Shown here in pieces: positions 15,485-24,767 of a stretch of DNA of 64,000 nucleotides. The DNA comes from Paenibacillus sp. FSL R10-2734 (lineage in GTDB: Bacteria > Bacillota > Bacilli > Paenibacillales > Paenibacillaceae). Positions within the stretch are counted from its first letter, which is position 1. Every line of letters begins with the position of its first letter. The stretch is taken from assembly GCF_037963865.1 (NCBI RefSeq), contig NZ_CP150170.1, positions 6,758,001 to 6,822,000 on the forward strand, read 5' to 3'. The translations under genes were made by a program, and so were the position numbers. The notes beneath the pieces were generated by a model that did not search any database, was not told the origin of the DNA, and saw nothing but the letters and a program-made list of their open reading frames with translations.

Positions 15485-16456
15485 ATGCATACCGTTTGGA
15501 AAGGGGCCATCAGCTTCGGGCTAGTGCATGTTCCGGTTAAAATGTTCTCCGCTACAGAGGATAAAGACATTTCTCTGCGTTATATCCATAAGGAATGTGG
15601 CAGCCCACTGTCATATGTTCGCAAATGTCCGGTGTGTGACAAAGAGGTGGCTTGGGAGGAGATCGGTAAGGGTTACGAGTATGAAAAGGGGAAGTTTGTT
15701 CTCTTCGATAAAGAGGAGTTGGATCAATTAACCGACGAAAGCAGTAAGAGCATTACCATTCTCGACTTTGTTGATTTGACGGAGATCGATCCGATTTATT
15801 TTCAAAAAACCTATTACTTATCCCCGGATCAGGCAGGCTCAAATGCTTATCGGCTTCTGATGGAGGCCATGAGACAAACAGGCAAAATTGGCATCGCCAA
15901 AATTTCGATTCGTTCCAAAAGTAGTCTTGCTGCTATTCGTGTGCTGGAGGATTGTCTTGCTATTGAGACCATTTTCTATCCTGATGAAGTGCGGCCGATT
16001 TCACAAGTACCCGGTCTCCCCGAAGCAGGAGTGGTAAACGATAAAGAGCTGGATATGGCTAAACTGCTAATATCTCAGCTATCCACCCCCTTTGATCCGG
16101 CAAAATATACCGATGATTATCGCCAGCGTATGCTTGATCTAATCTCACATAAGATTGCAGGCGAGGAATTTCATGTCGCTCCTGCCAAACAGGAAAACAA
16201 CGTGATTGATCTGATGGCTGCTCTGCAGGCCAGTATTCAGGCTGTACAGCACATCCCTACAGATCCTGGTCCGTCATTAAGCGGCACCACGAAAACTAAG
16301 TCCAAAGCAGCTTCTACTACAAAGAGAAAATCATCCAAAACCAAAGCTGCGGCTGAACCTTCCGAACAGCCGAATGAGGCTGCTTCAGGACCGATTCCGG
16401 TCATCACGCCAAAACCGAAACGTCGCAGCACCAAAAGTAAAACAACCATATCTTAG
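15485..16456 (+). CDS. ku: Non-homologous end joining protein Ku
   Basis: A 323-residue bacterial Ku: MHTVWKGAISFGLVHVPVKMFSATED is a near-perfect family N-terminus (start chosen with AGGAGG; an in-frame ATG at 15434 is not supported). The Ku core covers residues 1-240 and has CPVCDKEV. The tail from about 265 is Lys/Ser/Thr/Pro-rich, the usual DNA-binding extension. Ku binds double-strand ends as a homodimer and recruits LigD. It is first in a three-gene NHEJ operon. Confidence 0.97.
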   Translation: MHTVWKGAISFGLVHVPVKMFSATEDKDISLRYIHKECGSPLSYVRKCPVCDKEVAWEEIGKGYEYEKGKFVLFDKEELDQLTDESSKSITILDFVDLTEIDPIYFQKTYYLSPDQAGSNAYRLLMEAMRQTGKIGIAKISIRSKSSLAAIRVLEDCLAIETIFYPDEVRPISQVPGLPEAGVVNDKELDMAKLLISQLSTPFDPAKYTDDYRQRMLDLISHKIAGEEFHVAPAKQENNVIDLMAALQASIQAVQHIPTDPGPSLSGTTKTKSKAASTTKRKSSKTKAAAEPSEQPNEAASGPIPVITPKPKRRSTKSKTTIS

Positions 16457-16468
16457 GAGGCTCCGCTG

Positions 16469-17425
16469 ATGAAGCTTCAGCCCATAACTCCTTTTGAACC
16501 AATATTAGCTGATCAGCTACCAATAGGAAGCCAGTGGCTCGCCCAGATTAAATGGGACGGTGTCCGCATGCTGTCATATTCCGATGGGAACTCCAGTGAG
16601 CTTATTAACAGACGTGGAAATTACCGCACAGCGCAATACCCTGAGCTTACTGATGTATCTGCTTACTGCAAGGCTGACTCCGTTATTCTTGATGGTGAGA
16701 TTATCGCACTCAAGGACGGCAAACCCTCATTTCACGAGGTCATGCGACGGGACAGCTTAAAGAACGGTTCCACTATTTCCGTCGTAAGGCATCAGGTTCC
16801 TGTCATTTATATGATTTTTGATATCCTGTTCTATAATGGCCAATCGACGATAGACCAGCCTTTATTCACGCGGCAGCAGCTGCTAAGCGATATTCTGCTG
16901 CCGCATCCCCACGTCCAAGCTGTGCCAAGTTATACCGATCCGGCAGAATTGTTCGCCGCCGCTCAGAGTCAGAGCTTGGAGGGAATTATCTGCAAGGACA
17001 TCAACAGTACTTATGCTCCGGGTGGAAAAGATAAACGTTGGCAGAAACGAAAAATCATCTCCGATATAACGGCAGTCGCCGGGGGTGTAACGTTCCGTGA
17101 CGGTATCGTCAACGCGCTGCTTCTTGGTCTATATGATGTTAAAGGGAATTTACATTATATCGGACATGCCGGTCCAGGAAAATTGACTGTACAGGATAAA
17201 CGCGATTTAACTGCTGAGGTGCACAGTATCGGCGTAGACAGAACGCCCTTTACAGCTCTTCCTCAGAGGAGTAAGGATGCCTTTTGGATAAAGCCGGAGC
17301 TCGTCTTCAAAGTTCATTTTCTGGAATGGAATACCTCAGGCACTCTACGCCAGCCCGTTACTCAAGCTAGGGTTGATCTTCCTCCAGAGTCCTGCACGCT
17401 GGAACAAAAATCCCCATTCGTATAA
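16469..17425 (+). CDS. ATP-dependent DNA ligase (LigD ligase component)
   Basis: A 318-residue ATP-dependent ligase. The nucleophile motif is KWDGVR (Lys28), motif III is FDILFYNG, motif IV is EGIICKD, and motif V is WQKRKI. An OB-fold domain follows (about 200-300), ending with FLEWNTSGTLRQP. In B. subtilis the ligase and polymerase domains are fused in LigD; here they are separate genes. It starts 12 bases after ku with its own ribosome binding site. Confidence 0.93.
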   Translation: MKLQPITPFEPILADQLPIGSQWLAQIKWDGVRMLSYSDGNSSELINRRGNYRTAQYPELTDVSAYCKADSVILDGEIIALKDGKPSFHEVMRRDSLKNGSTISVVRHQVPVIYMIFDILFYNGQSTIDQPLFTRQQLLSDILLPHPHVQAVPSYTDPAELFAAAQSQSLEGIICKDINSTYAPGGKDKRWQKRKIISDITAVAGGVTFRDGIVNALLLGLYDVKGNLHYIGHAGPGKLTVQDKRDLTAEVHSIGVDRTPFTALPQRSKDAFWIKPELVFKVHFLEWNTSGTLRQPVTQARVDLPPESCTLEQKSPFV

Positions 17426-17442
17426 CAGAAAGGAGTTTTCCG

Positions 17443-18327
17443 ATGCCAGCAGCCATCAAGGGCACAATTACTGTAGAAGGCCAAGAGATCATCATCACCA
17501 ATCCAGAGAAGCTGCTATGGCCTGAATGTGGCATTACCAAGCGAATTTATTTGGAAAAGCTCGCCGCCCTCTCTCCCTATCTGCTGCGTTATTGTCGAGA
17601 TCGCCTGCTTACGGTCATCCGTTATCCGCACGGAATCTCTGGCTTGTCCTTTTATCAGAAAAATGCGCCAGATCCCCTTCCTGCCTTTGTCCAAACTGCA
17701 GTACACGAGAATATTAACTACATCATGCTGCAAGGCTTACCAGAACTAATCTGGCTGGGTAATCTCGCCGCCTTAGAATTTCACCCTTCCTTGCATTATG
17801 TAGGTAGTTCACTTCCCTGTGAATGGATGATTGATCTCGATCCATCACGTGAGGTTGAACCACGTATCATGGAAGCAACTGAGATCGTGGGAACGGTCTT
17901 AACCTCCCTCGGATTATCGTCTGTACCCAAAACCTCCGGTGCTACCGGGGTGCAGATCATCGTTCCAATTGATACTGGCGTTACTTTTGACGGATTGCGA
18001 AAAATCGGGCACTTTGTCGGCCGTTATGTCACAGAGAAGCATCCCGATTTGTTCACCTTGGAACGTCTGAAGAAGAATCGCGGAGATAAGATCTATTTTG
18101 ACTACCTTCAGCATTACAGCGGCAAAACATTGGCTGCACCTTATACACCACGTGCTCGTCCGTTCGCTACAGTATCCACACCTATGCTCTGGGATGAGGT
18201 CCGGCAAAATGTATCTCCCTCTAATTTTCATCTACTCAATATCGAGGAACGCCTGCAACGCATGGGAGACCTTCTGGAAAAAGTGCCTCCGCAGCCCGTC
18301 GAACAGCTCATCGCTAAGCTACCATAG
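17443..18327 (+). CDS. LigD-type DNA polymerase/primase component
   Basis: A 294-residue archaeo-eukaryotic primase-like enzyme of the LigD PolDom family, which fills gaps and adds ribonucleotides at breaks. It has ITNPEKLLWPE near the N-terminus, the acidic metal motif MIDLDPS, SGATGVQIIVPI, and RARPFATVSTPMLWDEV near the end. AAAGGAG precedes the ATG, 17 bases after the ligase stop, so the split from the ligase is genuine rather than a frameshift. Confidence 0.93.
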   Translation: MPAAIKGTITVEGQEIIITNPEKLLWPECGITKRIYLEKLAALSPYLLRYCRDRLLTVIRYPHGISGLSFYQKNAPDPLPAFVQTAVHENINYIMLQGLPELIWLGNLAALEFHPSLHYVGSSLPCEWMIDLDPSREVEPRIMEATEIVGTVLTSLGLSSVPKTSGATGVQIIVPIDTGVTFDGLRKIGHFVGRYVTEKHPDLFTLERLKKNRGDKIYFDYLQHYSGKTLAAPYTPRARPFATVSTPMLWDEVRQNVSPSNFHLLNIEERLQRMGDLLEKVPPQPVEQLIAKLP

Positions 18328-18364
18328 GGGTGGACCGTCACGAGTAATAAGGTCTTAAAACAGC

Positions 18365-18401
18365 AATAAGCCCGCAGCATCACATCATGCTACGGGCTTA
18401 T
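18365..18401 (+). terminator. Terminator of the ku-ligase-polymerase operon
   Basis: ATAAGCCCGCAGCAT and ATGCTACGGGCTTAT form a stem about 40 bases after the polymerase stop. The T-run is short. Confidence 0.65.
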
Positions 18402-18530
18402 CAGGCGTCCCACTCAAGGACAGAAGGTATGTGATATAAGAATACGGCACATCGAACCTTGTTCACCGTATTTATTGCTCCATTATTCGTAAAAATACCT
18501 TCTTTCAGTTATACTTCCTTATAATTTAAA

Positions 18531-19439
18531 CTAATGAATGGCTTTCTTCTTGAAACGGCCACCTTTAACATCATGAATGTTACCTATTGCGATGAAGGCA
18601 CCAGAATCCCAATCCTCGACAATGGATTTAAGCTTGGCTTCTTCCAAACGGGTGATAACCACGAAGATAACTTTCTTATTCTCCCCGGAAAACCCACCTT
18701 CTCCATCTAAATAAGTAACACCGCGTCCAAGACGCTCCGTCAGGGCTTCACCGATATCACGGAATTTATCACTAATAATCCATACTGATTTCGATTGATC
18801 TAAACCCTCAAGAGTAATGTCAATCACCTTGAATGCAATGTAATAAGCAATTAGTGAGAACATCGCATTATTCCAACCGTACACAAATCCAGCTCCGGAT
18901 AAGATGAACAGATTGAAGAACATAACAACTTCACCTACAGAGAAGGGAAGTTTCTTAGCTACTAGAATAGCGACAATTTCTGTACCATCTAGAGATCCAC
19001 CAAAACGTACAACTAACCCAACACCTACACCAAGAATGATACCACCAAAAACGGCAGCAAGCATGGGCTCAACTGTAAAGGCATTCACATGATGCAACAA
19101 TGTAGTACCAATAGACATAAGTACGATTGCATATAAGGTAGATAAGGCAAAGGTCTTACCGATTTGCTTATAACCAATTAACAGGAACGGAAGATTTAAC
19201 AGCGTCAACAAAATCCCCAGAGGAATGTCGAACAGATATGACAAAATAATGGAGATACCGGTAATCCCACCATCAATCATTGAATTCGGTACGAGGAATA
19301 TTTCTAGTGCAACGGCCATCATTGCTGCCCCTATGGATAACATGACCATTCGCTGTACGAACTTAGCCGTTTTATGAGTTCCGGTCTTTTGCAGTTTCTT
19401 CTGTTCCTCATTGACAATCATTTGTGGACTCACATTCAT
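18531..19439 (-). CDS. YitT family membrane protein (DUF161 + DUF2179)
   Basis: A 302-residue protein with five to six membrane segments (about residues 28-215) containing FLVPNSMIDGGITGISII and VRFGGSLDGTEIVAI, both typical of YitT proteins. A soluble C-terminal domain follows (about 220-300) ending IGNIHDVKGGRFKKK, the DUF2179 signature. Function is not established; a transport role is often supposed. It is monocistronic. Confidence 0.9.
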   Translation of the reverse strand: MNVSPQMIVNEEQKKLQKTGTHKTAKFVQRMVMLSIGAAMMAVALEIFLVPNSMIDGGITGISIILSYLFDIPLGILLTLLNLPFLLIGYKQIGKTFALSTLYAIVLMSIGTTLLHHVNAFTVEPMLAAVFGGIILGVGVGLVVRFGGSLDGTEIVAILVAKKLPFSVGEVVMFFNLFILSGAGFVYGWNNAMFSLIAYYIAFKVIDITLEGLDQSKSVWIISDKFRDIGEALTERLGRGVTYLDGEGGFSGENKKVIFVVITRLEEAKLKSIVEDWDSGAFIAIGNIHDVKGGRFKKKAIH

Positions 19440-19611
19440 AGAACTCCCCCTACAATTTAACAGTATAGTTTTGAAACATTCGGAAGTATAATTATAATCT
19501 ATACTTTCTTACATTTCTTCTTATACAATTATTATATCACAAAATTAAGCCCTAATAATGAATGGAACACGATATATCCTTCGAAAAGTTCAGATTTAGT
19601 CCTCTTTCCGG

Positions 19612-21042
19612 TCATAATAGCGGAGATAACAACTGACACAGCCCTTCACCGAGTTTGACAATTCGCCCTCTCTGCTTAAATTTTACAGGATCAATAAATT
19701 CACTGTGCTTTTGATCCTTCTCAAACCCTGTGACTAGTGGAGATATAGCAGCAGGATGTAGCAGCACAGCAGTTAATTCAAAGTTAGAGTAGAAGCTGCG
19801 CATATCCAGATTCGCACTTCCCACCGTAGCCAGTAAATCATCAACAATCATGATTTTGGCATGCATAAATCCTTTGGTATAACGGTAGAATTTCACTCCT
19901 GCATCTTGTAAATTTTCTAGATAAGACAAAGAAGCATGATAGACAAGCATATTATCAGGCTTCGCTGGAATGATAATTCTTACATCCACTCCACGAAGTA
20001 CTGCGCTCTTCAAAGCCCGGCAGATGGCGGGATCAGGGATAAAATATGGGGAGGTAATCCAAATCCGATGTTTAGCTGCGCACAATGCGGCAAAATACAT
20101 TTCCTGAGAGGCGTCTATTGCAGCATCCGGCCCACTCCCAACAATTTGCACAGCTTCTTGCTCCTCACAAGTATGCTTTGGGAACAGACGAGGATGGCTC
20201 ATACTTTCGCCAGAGGCCAGTCTCCAATCCTTTAAGAAGACATATTGAATATAATATACTGAGTCTCCTTCAAGACGCAGATGGGTATCACGCCAGTAGC
20301 CCATTTTGAGGTCTTTTCCCAAATAATCATCCCCTATGTTCATTCCACCCGTAAAGCCAACCAATCCATCCACCACCAGGATCTTCCGATGATTACGAAA
20401 ATTAAAACGGCGTTCCAATAGAGAACTAATCGGAGGTAAAAAAAAGTGGAACTCTACCCCCGCATTCCTCAAGGTACGAATGAATCTTCTGCTTAAGTGA
20501 TGACTGCCTAGACCATCACAAAGCAAGCGCACCTTAACGCCCTGACGCGCCTTCCGAATCATAACATCCTGAAATTGCTCACCAATCTCATCATCACGAT
20601 AAATATAAAACTCTATGTGTATATGTTCTTTCGCTAGCTCCATAGCTTCCAGCATAGCATCATACGCTTCTCTGGCAGTTGATAATACCCTGCTCTTGTT
20701 ATGACCAGTAATCGGTCCTTCTGCGATCTTCGAGAGTAAATCTAATAGACCTTTATTATTCTCAAACTGAGTATTTCCACTCTCAGTAACATGCTTTACC
20801 ACCTTAATTTTACCAGAGACGTATGAACGAATCTCACGGAAGAGTGAAGTACATCTTTTGTTTAATTTTCGATGTTGTCTATAATCACTGCCCAGAAAAT
20901 AATAGAATGCCAGACCAAGCGGTGGACAACAGAATGAAATGAACAACCACGCCATAGCCCTTTGCGGGCGACGGAACTCCATAAATACAATTACTGCGAT
21001 CTGTATGATAAAAAGACTTAGAAAAATTGCAAAGATCTTCAA
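19612..21042 (-). CDS. cls: Cardiolipin synthase
   Basis: A 476-residue phospholipase D family enzyme that joins two phosphatidylglycerols to cardiolipin. Two N-terminal membrane helices (residues 1-40) precede two catalytic motifs: HRKILVVDGLVGFTGGMN (about 220) and HAKIMIVDDLLATVGSANLD (about 395). YRDDEIGEQF and SPYFIPD are also typical. Confidence 0.95.
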   Translation of the reverse strand: MKIFAIFLSLFIIQIAVIVFMEFRRPQRAMAWLFISFCCPPLGLAFYYFLGSDYRQHRKLNKRCTSLFREIRSYVSGKIKVVKHVTESGNTQFENNKGLLDLLSKIAEGPITGHNKSRVLSTAREAYDAMLEAMELAKEHIHIEFYIYRDDEIGEQFQDVMIRKARQGVKVRLLCDGLGSHHLSRRFIRTLRNAGVEFHFFLPPISSLLERRFNFRNHRKILVVDGLVGFTGGMNIGDDYLGKDLKMGYWRDTHLRLEGDSVYYIQYVFLKDWRLASGESMSHPRLFPKHTCEEQEAVQIVGSGPDAAIDASQEMYFAALCAAKHRIWITSPYFIPDPAICRALKSAVLRGVDVRIIIPAKPDNMLVYHASLSYLENLQDAGVKFYRYTKGFMHAKIMIVDDLLATVGSANLDMRSFYSNFELTAVLLHPAAISPLVTGFEKDQKHSEFIDPVKFKQRGRIVKLGEGLCQLLSPLL

Positions 21043-21272
21043 TTCACTACCCCCTCCATTAATAAAACAGTTGCAATAGACACTCGTTGCGACGACTCTA
21101 GTACAGGTTTTGCCGTAACTCTCTTTCTTTATTCAAACAAACCGTTGTCATGTTCCCGAAAGATATGGAATACATAGAGTAGTAGGACAATTCGGGATGA
21201 GCCTAATAGAAGTAAGGTCGTTAACTTCGGGTATTGCAAGGCGGCTGCCATATGCCGCAGAAAGGAGAAGCC

Positions 21273-22370
21273 ATGAAGAGTCAGCCAGATCATAACCGGA
21301 TTACGCTGCTCGTCGTAAGGGATGCCGGACGCCCAGTCAAACAGTTCCAGATATCCAAGCCACTTGCGTTCGCCCTGCCGGCAGCAGCAGCCCTGTCCCT
21401 CTCCAGTCTGGTCACCTCTATGCATTTCCATGCCTCGCAATCGATCTCACAGCTGGAAGCTGAGGCAGCCGCACTATCACTAACCAATCTCCGCATGGAA
21501 ATGAAGGTCGCCGACAAGGATAAGGACCTATTGCAGCTTCAACATCAAGTCAGCGAGCTATCAGAAGAGGCAGATAGTATTAAAGACAAGCTGAAGAGTG
21601 TAAACGCGCTGGAACAGGAGCTGCAGTCATTGATTAACAAAAGCAAAGGCTCCGCCGCAGAAACAAAAGAATCAAAAACTGAATCAACCACTTCAAATTC
21701 AACATTAGGCTTATCAAGCCGTAACGCTGTGCCAATACCTAATGAGACATCCTTTACTAGTACAATCACAACACAGGTTGGCGGGGAGTATATCGCGGCT
21801 TATCAAAACGACTCGCTAAATCTGGTGGAGGAAACAAAAGATGACTTCGAAGAGATCCATGGAATACTCGATGAGATGGTGAAAAGTATTTCTCAGACGA
21901 TCACTCAAGCAGAGCATGTGAATAACGTCCAAGCAAATTTAGAGGCAAAAAAGATTAAGGCTGAAAAAGCTAGACTTAATGCAGTAGCTCTCTGGCCTAC
22001 TGAATCCAGAGTCATCTCCTCAAGCTTTGGCTACCGATCAGATCCATTCAAGGGCTCATCTGCGTTCCATTCCGGTGTCGATATTGCGGGGAACTCAGGT
22101 GATCCTGTATATGCCGCCTTGGATGGAGAAGTCGTTACCGCAGAGCAAATGGGCGCGCGAGGCAAGTATATCGTGATTAAGCATTCGAACGGGCTTGAAA
22201 CTTGGTATATGCATCTGAACGGAATGATTGTATCCGCAGGTGACAAGGTTAGCAAAGGGCAGAAAATTGGCTTACTTGGAAATACCGGCCGAAGCACAGG
22301 ACCTCATCTTCATTTTCAGGTAGTGAAGCAGAATAAAACTGTTAATCCATTAAATTATGTCAAACCTTAA
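21273..22370 (+). CDS. M23 (LytM) peptidase with coiled coil, membrane-anchored
   Basis: A 365-residue protein: cytoplasmic start, one membrane helix (about 30-50), coiled coil (about 60-110), a polar linker, and a C-terminal LytM domain. The zinc ligands are present: HSGVDIA and HLHFQV. It should cut peptide crosslinks in peptidoglycan. AAAGGAG before the ATG sets the start; an in-frame ATG at 21234 is unlikely. Its end lies 34 bases before the bactofilin gene, a pairing often found in bacteria and linked to cell shape or site-directed wall remodelling. Confidence 0.92.
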   Translation: MKSQPDHNRITLLVVRDAGRPVKQFQISKPLAFALPAAAALSLSSLVTSMHFHASQSISQLEAEAAALSLTNLRMEMKVADKDKDLLQLQHQVSELSEEADSIKDKLKSVNALEQELQSLINKSKGSAAETKESKTESTTSNSTLGLSSRNAVPIPNETSFTSTITTQVGGEYIAAYQNDSLNLVEETKDDFEEIHGILDEMVKSISQTITQAEHVNNVQANLEAKKIKAEKARLNAVALWPTESRVISSSFGYRSDPFKGSSAFHSGVDIAGNSGDPVYAALDGEVVTAEQMGARGKYIVIKHSNGLETWYMHLNGMIVSAGDKVSKGQKIGLLGNTGRSTGPHLHFQVVKQNKTVNPLNYVKP

Positions 22371-22404
22371 TGGAAAGTTAATTTTAGAATGGAGGAATAA
22401 TTAT

Positions 22405-22854
22405 ATGTGGAACAAACGGCAGCAACGTGTCCCCTTCAAGTCCACTGACTCTCTAATCGGGCACGGTGGGACTCTGGAGGGTAAGGTTCATTGCGATACG
22501 AACCTACGAATCGAAGGTACATTTAGCGGTGAAATTATATGCAGTGGTGTAGTCACTGTAGGTGAGGAAGGCACGGTGCGTTCCAGTATTAGAGCAGAAG
22601 AAATTGTTATCGCCGGCAAAGTATATGGTGATGTTACCGCTGATCGCAGACTTATTATGACTGGCACTGGTGAGATACACGGTAATATTTCGGCAGGAAC
22701 CCTCAGTATCATGGAAGGCGGCTTGCTAAATGGATCCATTGCCATGCAAGAACAGCCCACCTCTGAAAAAGCAGGTGAGCTCAAAAGCACTATGAAAAAG
22801 GACAAGGCAGCTAAACGCTCCTCCAAAGCAAAAGGCACACTTGAAGCAGGTTAA
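22405..22854 (+). CDS. Bactofilin (polymer-forming cytoskeletal protein)
   Basis: A 149-residue bactofilin. Its core (about residues 15-115) is a beta-helix of short repeats such as HCDTNLRIEGTFSGEI and IAGKVYGDVTADRRL; the tail is Lys-rich. Bactofilins polymerise without nucleotide and often position cell-wall enzymes. The start MWNKRQQR has GGAGG upstream; reading from 22357 would overlap the M23 gene. Confidence 0.93.
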   Translation: MWNKRQQRVPFKSTDSLIGHGGTLEGKVHCDTNLRIEGTFSGEIICSGVVTVGEEGTVRSSIRAEEIVIAGKVYGDVTADRRLIMTGTGEIHGNISAGTLSIMEGGLLNGSIAMQEQPTSEKAGELKSTMKKDKAAKRSSKAKGTLEAG

Positions 22855-22862
22855 AGCCATTC

Positions 22863-23660
22863 TTAGCCAGCAACATCCCTTTTACGGAAAACAATCCAGG
22901 AAACAGCTAAGAATAAGACATAGTACGCCGCTAGCACAGCAATGGAGAAACCTAGAGTCGCACCACCTGGGCCAATATCAGACCCTAGGTAGCCCCTTAG
23001 ATCCATATGTGTGAAAATCAAATAGTTGGCCCATTCGAATACATCTGGATTAAGCAAAGCAGCGAAAATACTTTGAGCAAACATGATAAACATGGATAAA
23101 CCAATAGCTAGTCCACTTGCGCGGAATACGGTAGATATCATGAAAGCAAGCGTAACCGTCAAGAAAAGAGTGATGTATCGGCATAGGATATCCATAAAGG
23201 AATATTCAGCAGGACTCCAAGCCGCAATCGAAGACGGCATATTTCCAGTTGGAGAGGCAAAAATCAACGATGAAGCTAAACCAAAAACAATCAATACTGC
23301 AGTACAAAGAAAGCTAAATATAACAATGCTAATATATTTTGAGAGCAAGATCTGGGAACGACTCCACGGGCGAATCAGTAGCATTTTAATGGTTCCCCAA
23401 GTGAATTCGCCCGCTACGGAGTCAGCAGCCACAACAACAATGAAGATCGTATTCAGAAAGAACACAATACTCACTACCATTTGGAAACTGTCCCAAGTTC
23501 CTAATCGCGATGAAGCGTTACTCGTTGTGTAATACATCATAGCAGGAAGAAACGCACTAAATACTGCGAGAATAATCAGCATAATCCATGTGCGGACACG
23601 GCTATATATTTTGATGTTCTCATTATGTATGAGAGCTGTAAAATTACTCAATTCCTTCAC
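22863..23660 (-). CDS. ABC transporter permease (ABC-2 type)
   Basis: A 265-residue membrane protein with about six helices. The N-terminal NENIKIYSRVRTWIMLIIL and the segment GEFTWGTIKMLLIRPWSRSQILLSKY match the ABC-2/NatB-like permease family. It overlaps the ATPase gene by 17 bases, so the two form one exporter; substrate unknown. It runs towards the bactofilin gene, only eight bases away. Confidence 0.9.
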   Translation of the reverse strand: MKELSNFTALIHNENIKIYSRVRTWIMLIILAVFSAFLPAMMYYTTSNASSRLGTWDSFQMVVSIVFFLNTIFIVVVAADSVAGEFTWGTIKMLLIRPWSRSQILLSKYISIVIFSFLCTAVLIVFGLASSLIFASPTGNMPSSIAAWSPAEYSFMDILCRYITLFLTVTLAFMISTVFRASGLAIGLSMFIMFAQSIFAALLNPDVFEWANYLIFTHMDLRGYLGSDIGPGGATLGFSIAVLAAYYVLFLAVSWIVFRKRDVAG

Positions 23661-24570
23661 CTCCTGTAACCTCTAAGAATTGATCCTCTAGCGTACGGGC
23701 AATCGCTTTGATACTGTACACCTTAATCCCACCTGCCACTAGTCTGGCATTAATCTCAGCAATCATCTCACGCTCCGCCTCAACTACAAATCCCCCACTC
23801 TTTACTGCTCCAAGTCCAATAAGAGTAAGTGCAGCTTCAGCATCGTCAACCTCAAACAAGGTTTCTCCGATTGGCATTGCAGTATTGCCTACATCTTTTA
23901 ACTGTTTTACCTCGAGCAGTTGCCCATTCTGAATAATAGCTACACTGTCACACATAAGCTCCATCTCGGAAAGTAAATGGCTGGAGACAAATACAGTTGT
24001 TCCTTCTTCATGACATAGACGGCGTAAATAGTCACGAAGCTCACGTATGCCTTGTGGATCAAGCCCATTGGTTGGCTCATCTAGAATCAGCAGCTTCGGT
24101 CGGTTTAGAAGCGCCTGAGCCACTCCGAGTCTCTGACGCATACCTAGCGAATAAGTTTTCACTTTATCGTGAATTCTTTGGCCAAGTCCAACCAAATGCA
24201 CAACCTCATCAATCCGCTTTTTATCAACCCCGGAGACCATCCGTGCAAAATGTTTTAGATTCTGATACCCGGACAGGAACTTGTACATTTCAGGATTTTC
24301 TACAATAGCCCCAACATTCGTGATAGCCTCTTTATAATTCTTTTTAATACTATGGCCACTAATCAGGACATCCCCACTGCTCATAGAGATTAATCCTACC
24401 ATCATCCGTATTGTAGTCGTCTTCCCGGCTCCATTTGGTCCCAGAAAACCGAATATTTGACCTGGTGGAATGTCCAACGTTAAATTGCTTACTATCGTCT
24501 TAGAGCCTATTTTCTTGGTAACACCCTGCAGGCGGGCAACAGGCTCCGACATTATTTCTGTATTTGACAC
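23644..24570 (-). CDS. ABC transporter ATP-binding protein
   Basis: A roughly 308-residue ATPase: Walker A GPNGAGKTTT, signature LGMRQRLGVAQALL, Walker B LLILDEPTNGLD. The C-terminal 90 residues are an extra domain typical of ABC-2 export ATPases. The likely start is GTG at 24570, which follows AAAGGAAGTG; an in-frame ATG six codons earlier contains that ribosome binding site. Confidence 0.93.
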   Translation of the reverse strand: MSNTEIMSEPVARLQGVTKKIGSKTIVSNLTLDIPPGQIFGFLGPNGAGKTTTIRMMVGLISMSSGDVLISGHSIKKNYKEAITNVGAIVENPEMYKFLSGYQNLKHFARMVSGVDKKRIDEVVHLVGLGQRIHDKVKTYSLGMRQRLGVAQALLNRPKLLILDEPTNGLDPQGIRELRDYLRRLCHEEGTTVFVSSHLLSEMELMCDSVAIIQNGQLLEVKQLKDVGNTAMPIGETLFEVDDAEAALTLIGLGAVKSGGFVVEAEREMIAEINARLVAGGIKVYSIKAIARTLEDQFLEVTGGEGIE

Positions 24571-24685
24571 AGTATCACTTCCTTTCATTTACAATCAAGT
24601 TTACCATACAGCTTTTTTCAGAAAATTACAAAAAAGAAACAGTTTAACCTCCTTTAGACCGAAGTTCCGATTGTATGGGAATAAA

Positions 24686-24724
24686 AAGGACCTGGCCTCC
24701 CGCAAACGGAAGGGTCCAAGTCCC
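24686..24724 (-). terminator. Terminator of gltB
   Basis: Minus strand GGACC-CTTCCG and CGGGAGG-GGTCC arms with TTTTT following, about 45 bases after the gene. Confidence 0.75.
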
Positions 24725-24767
24725 CATATCATTTCATTCAATGTTCTGTTATTTCTGCTGCAGCTAT

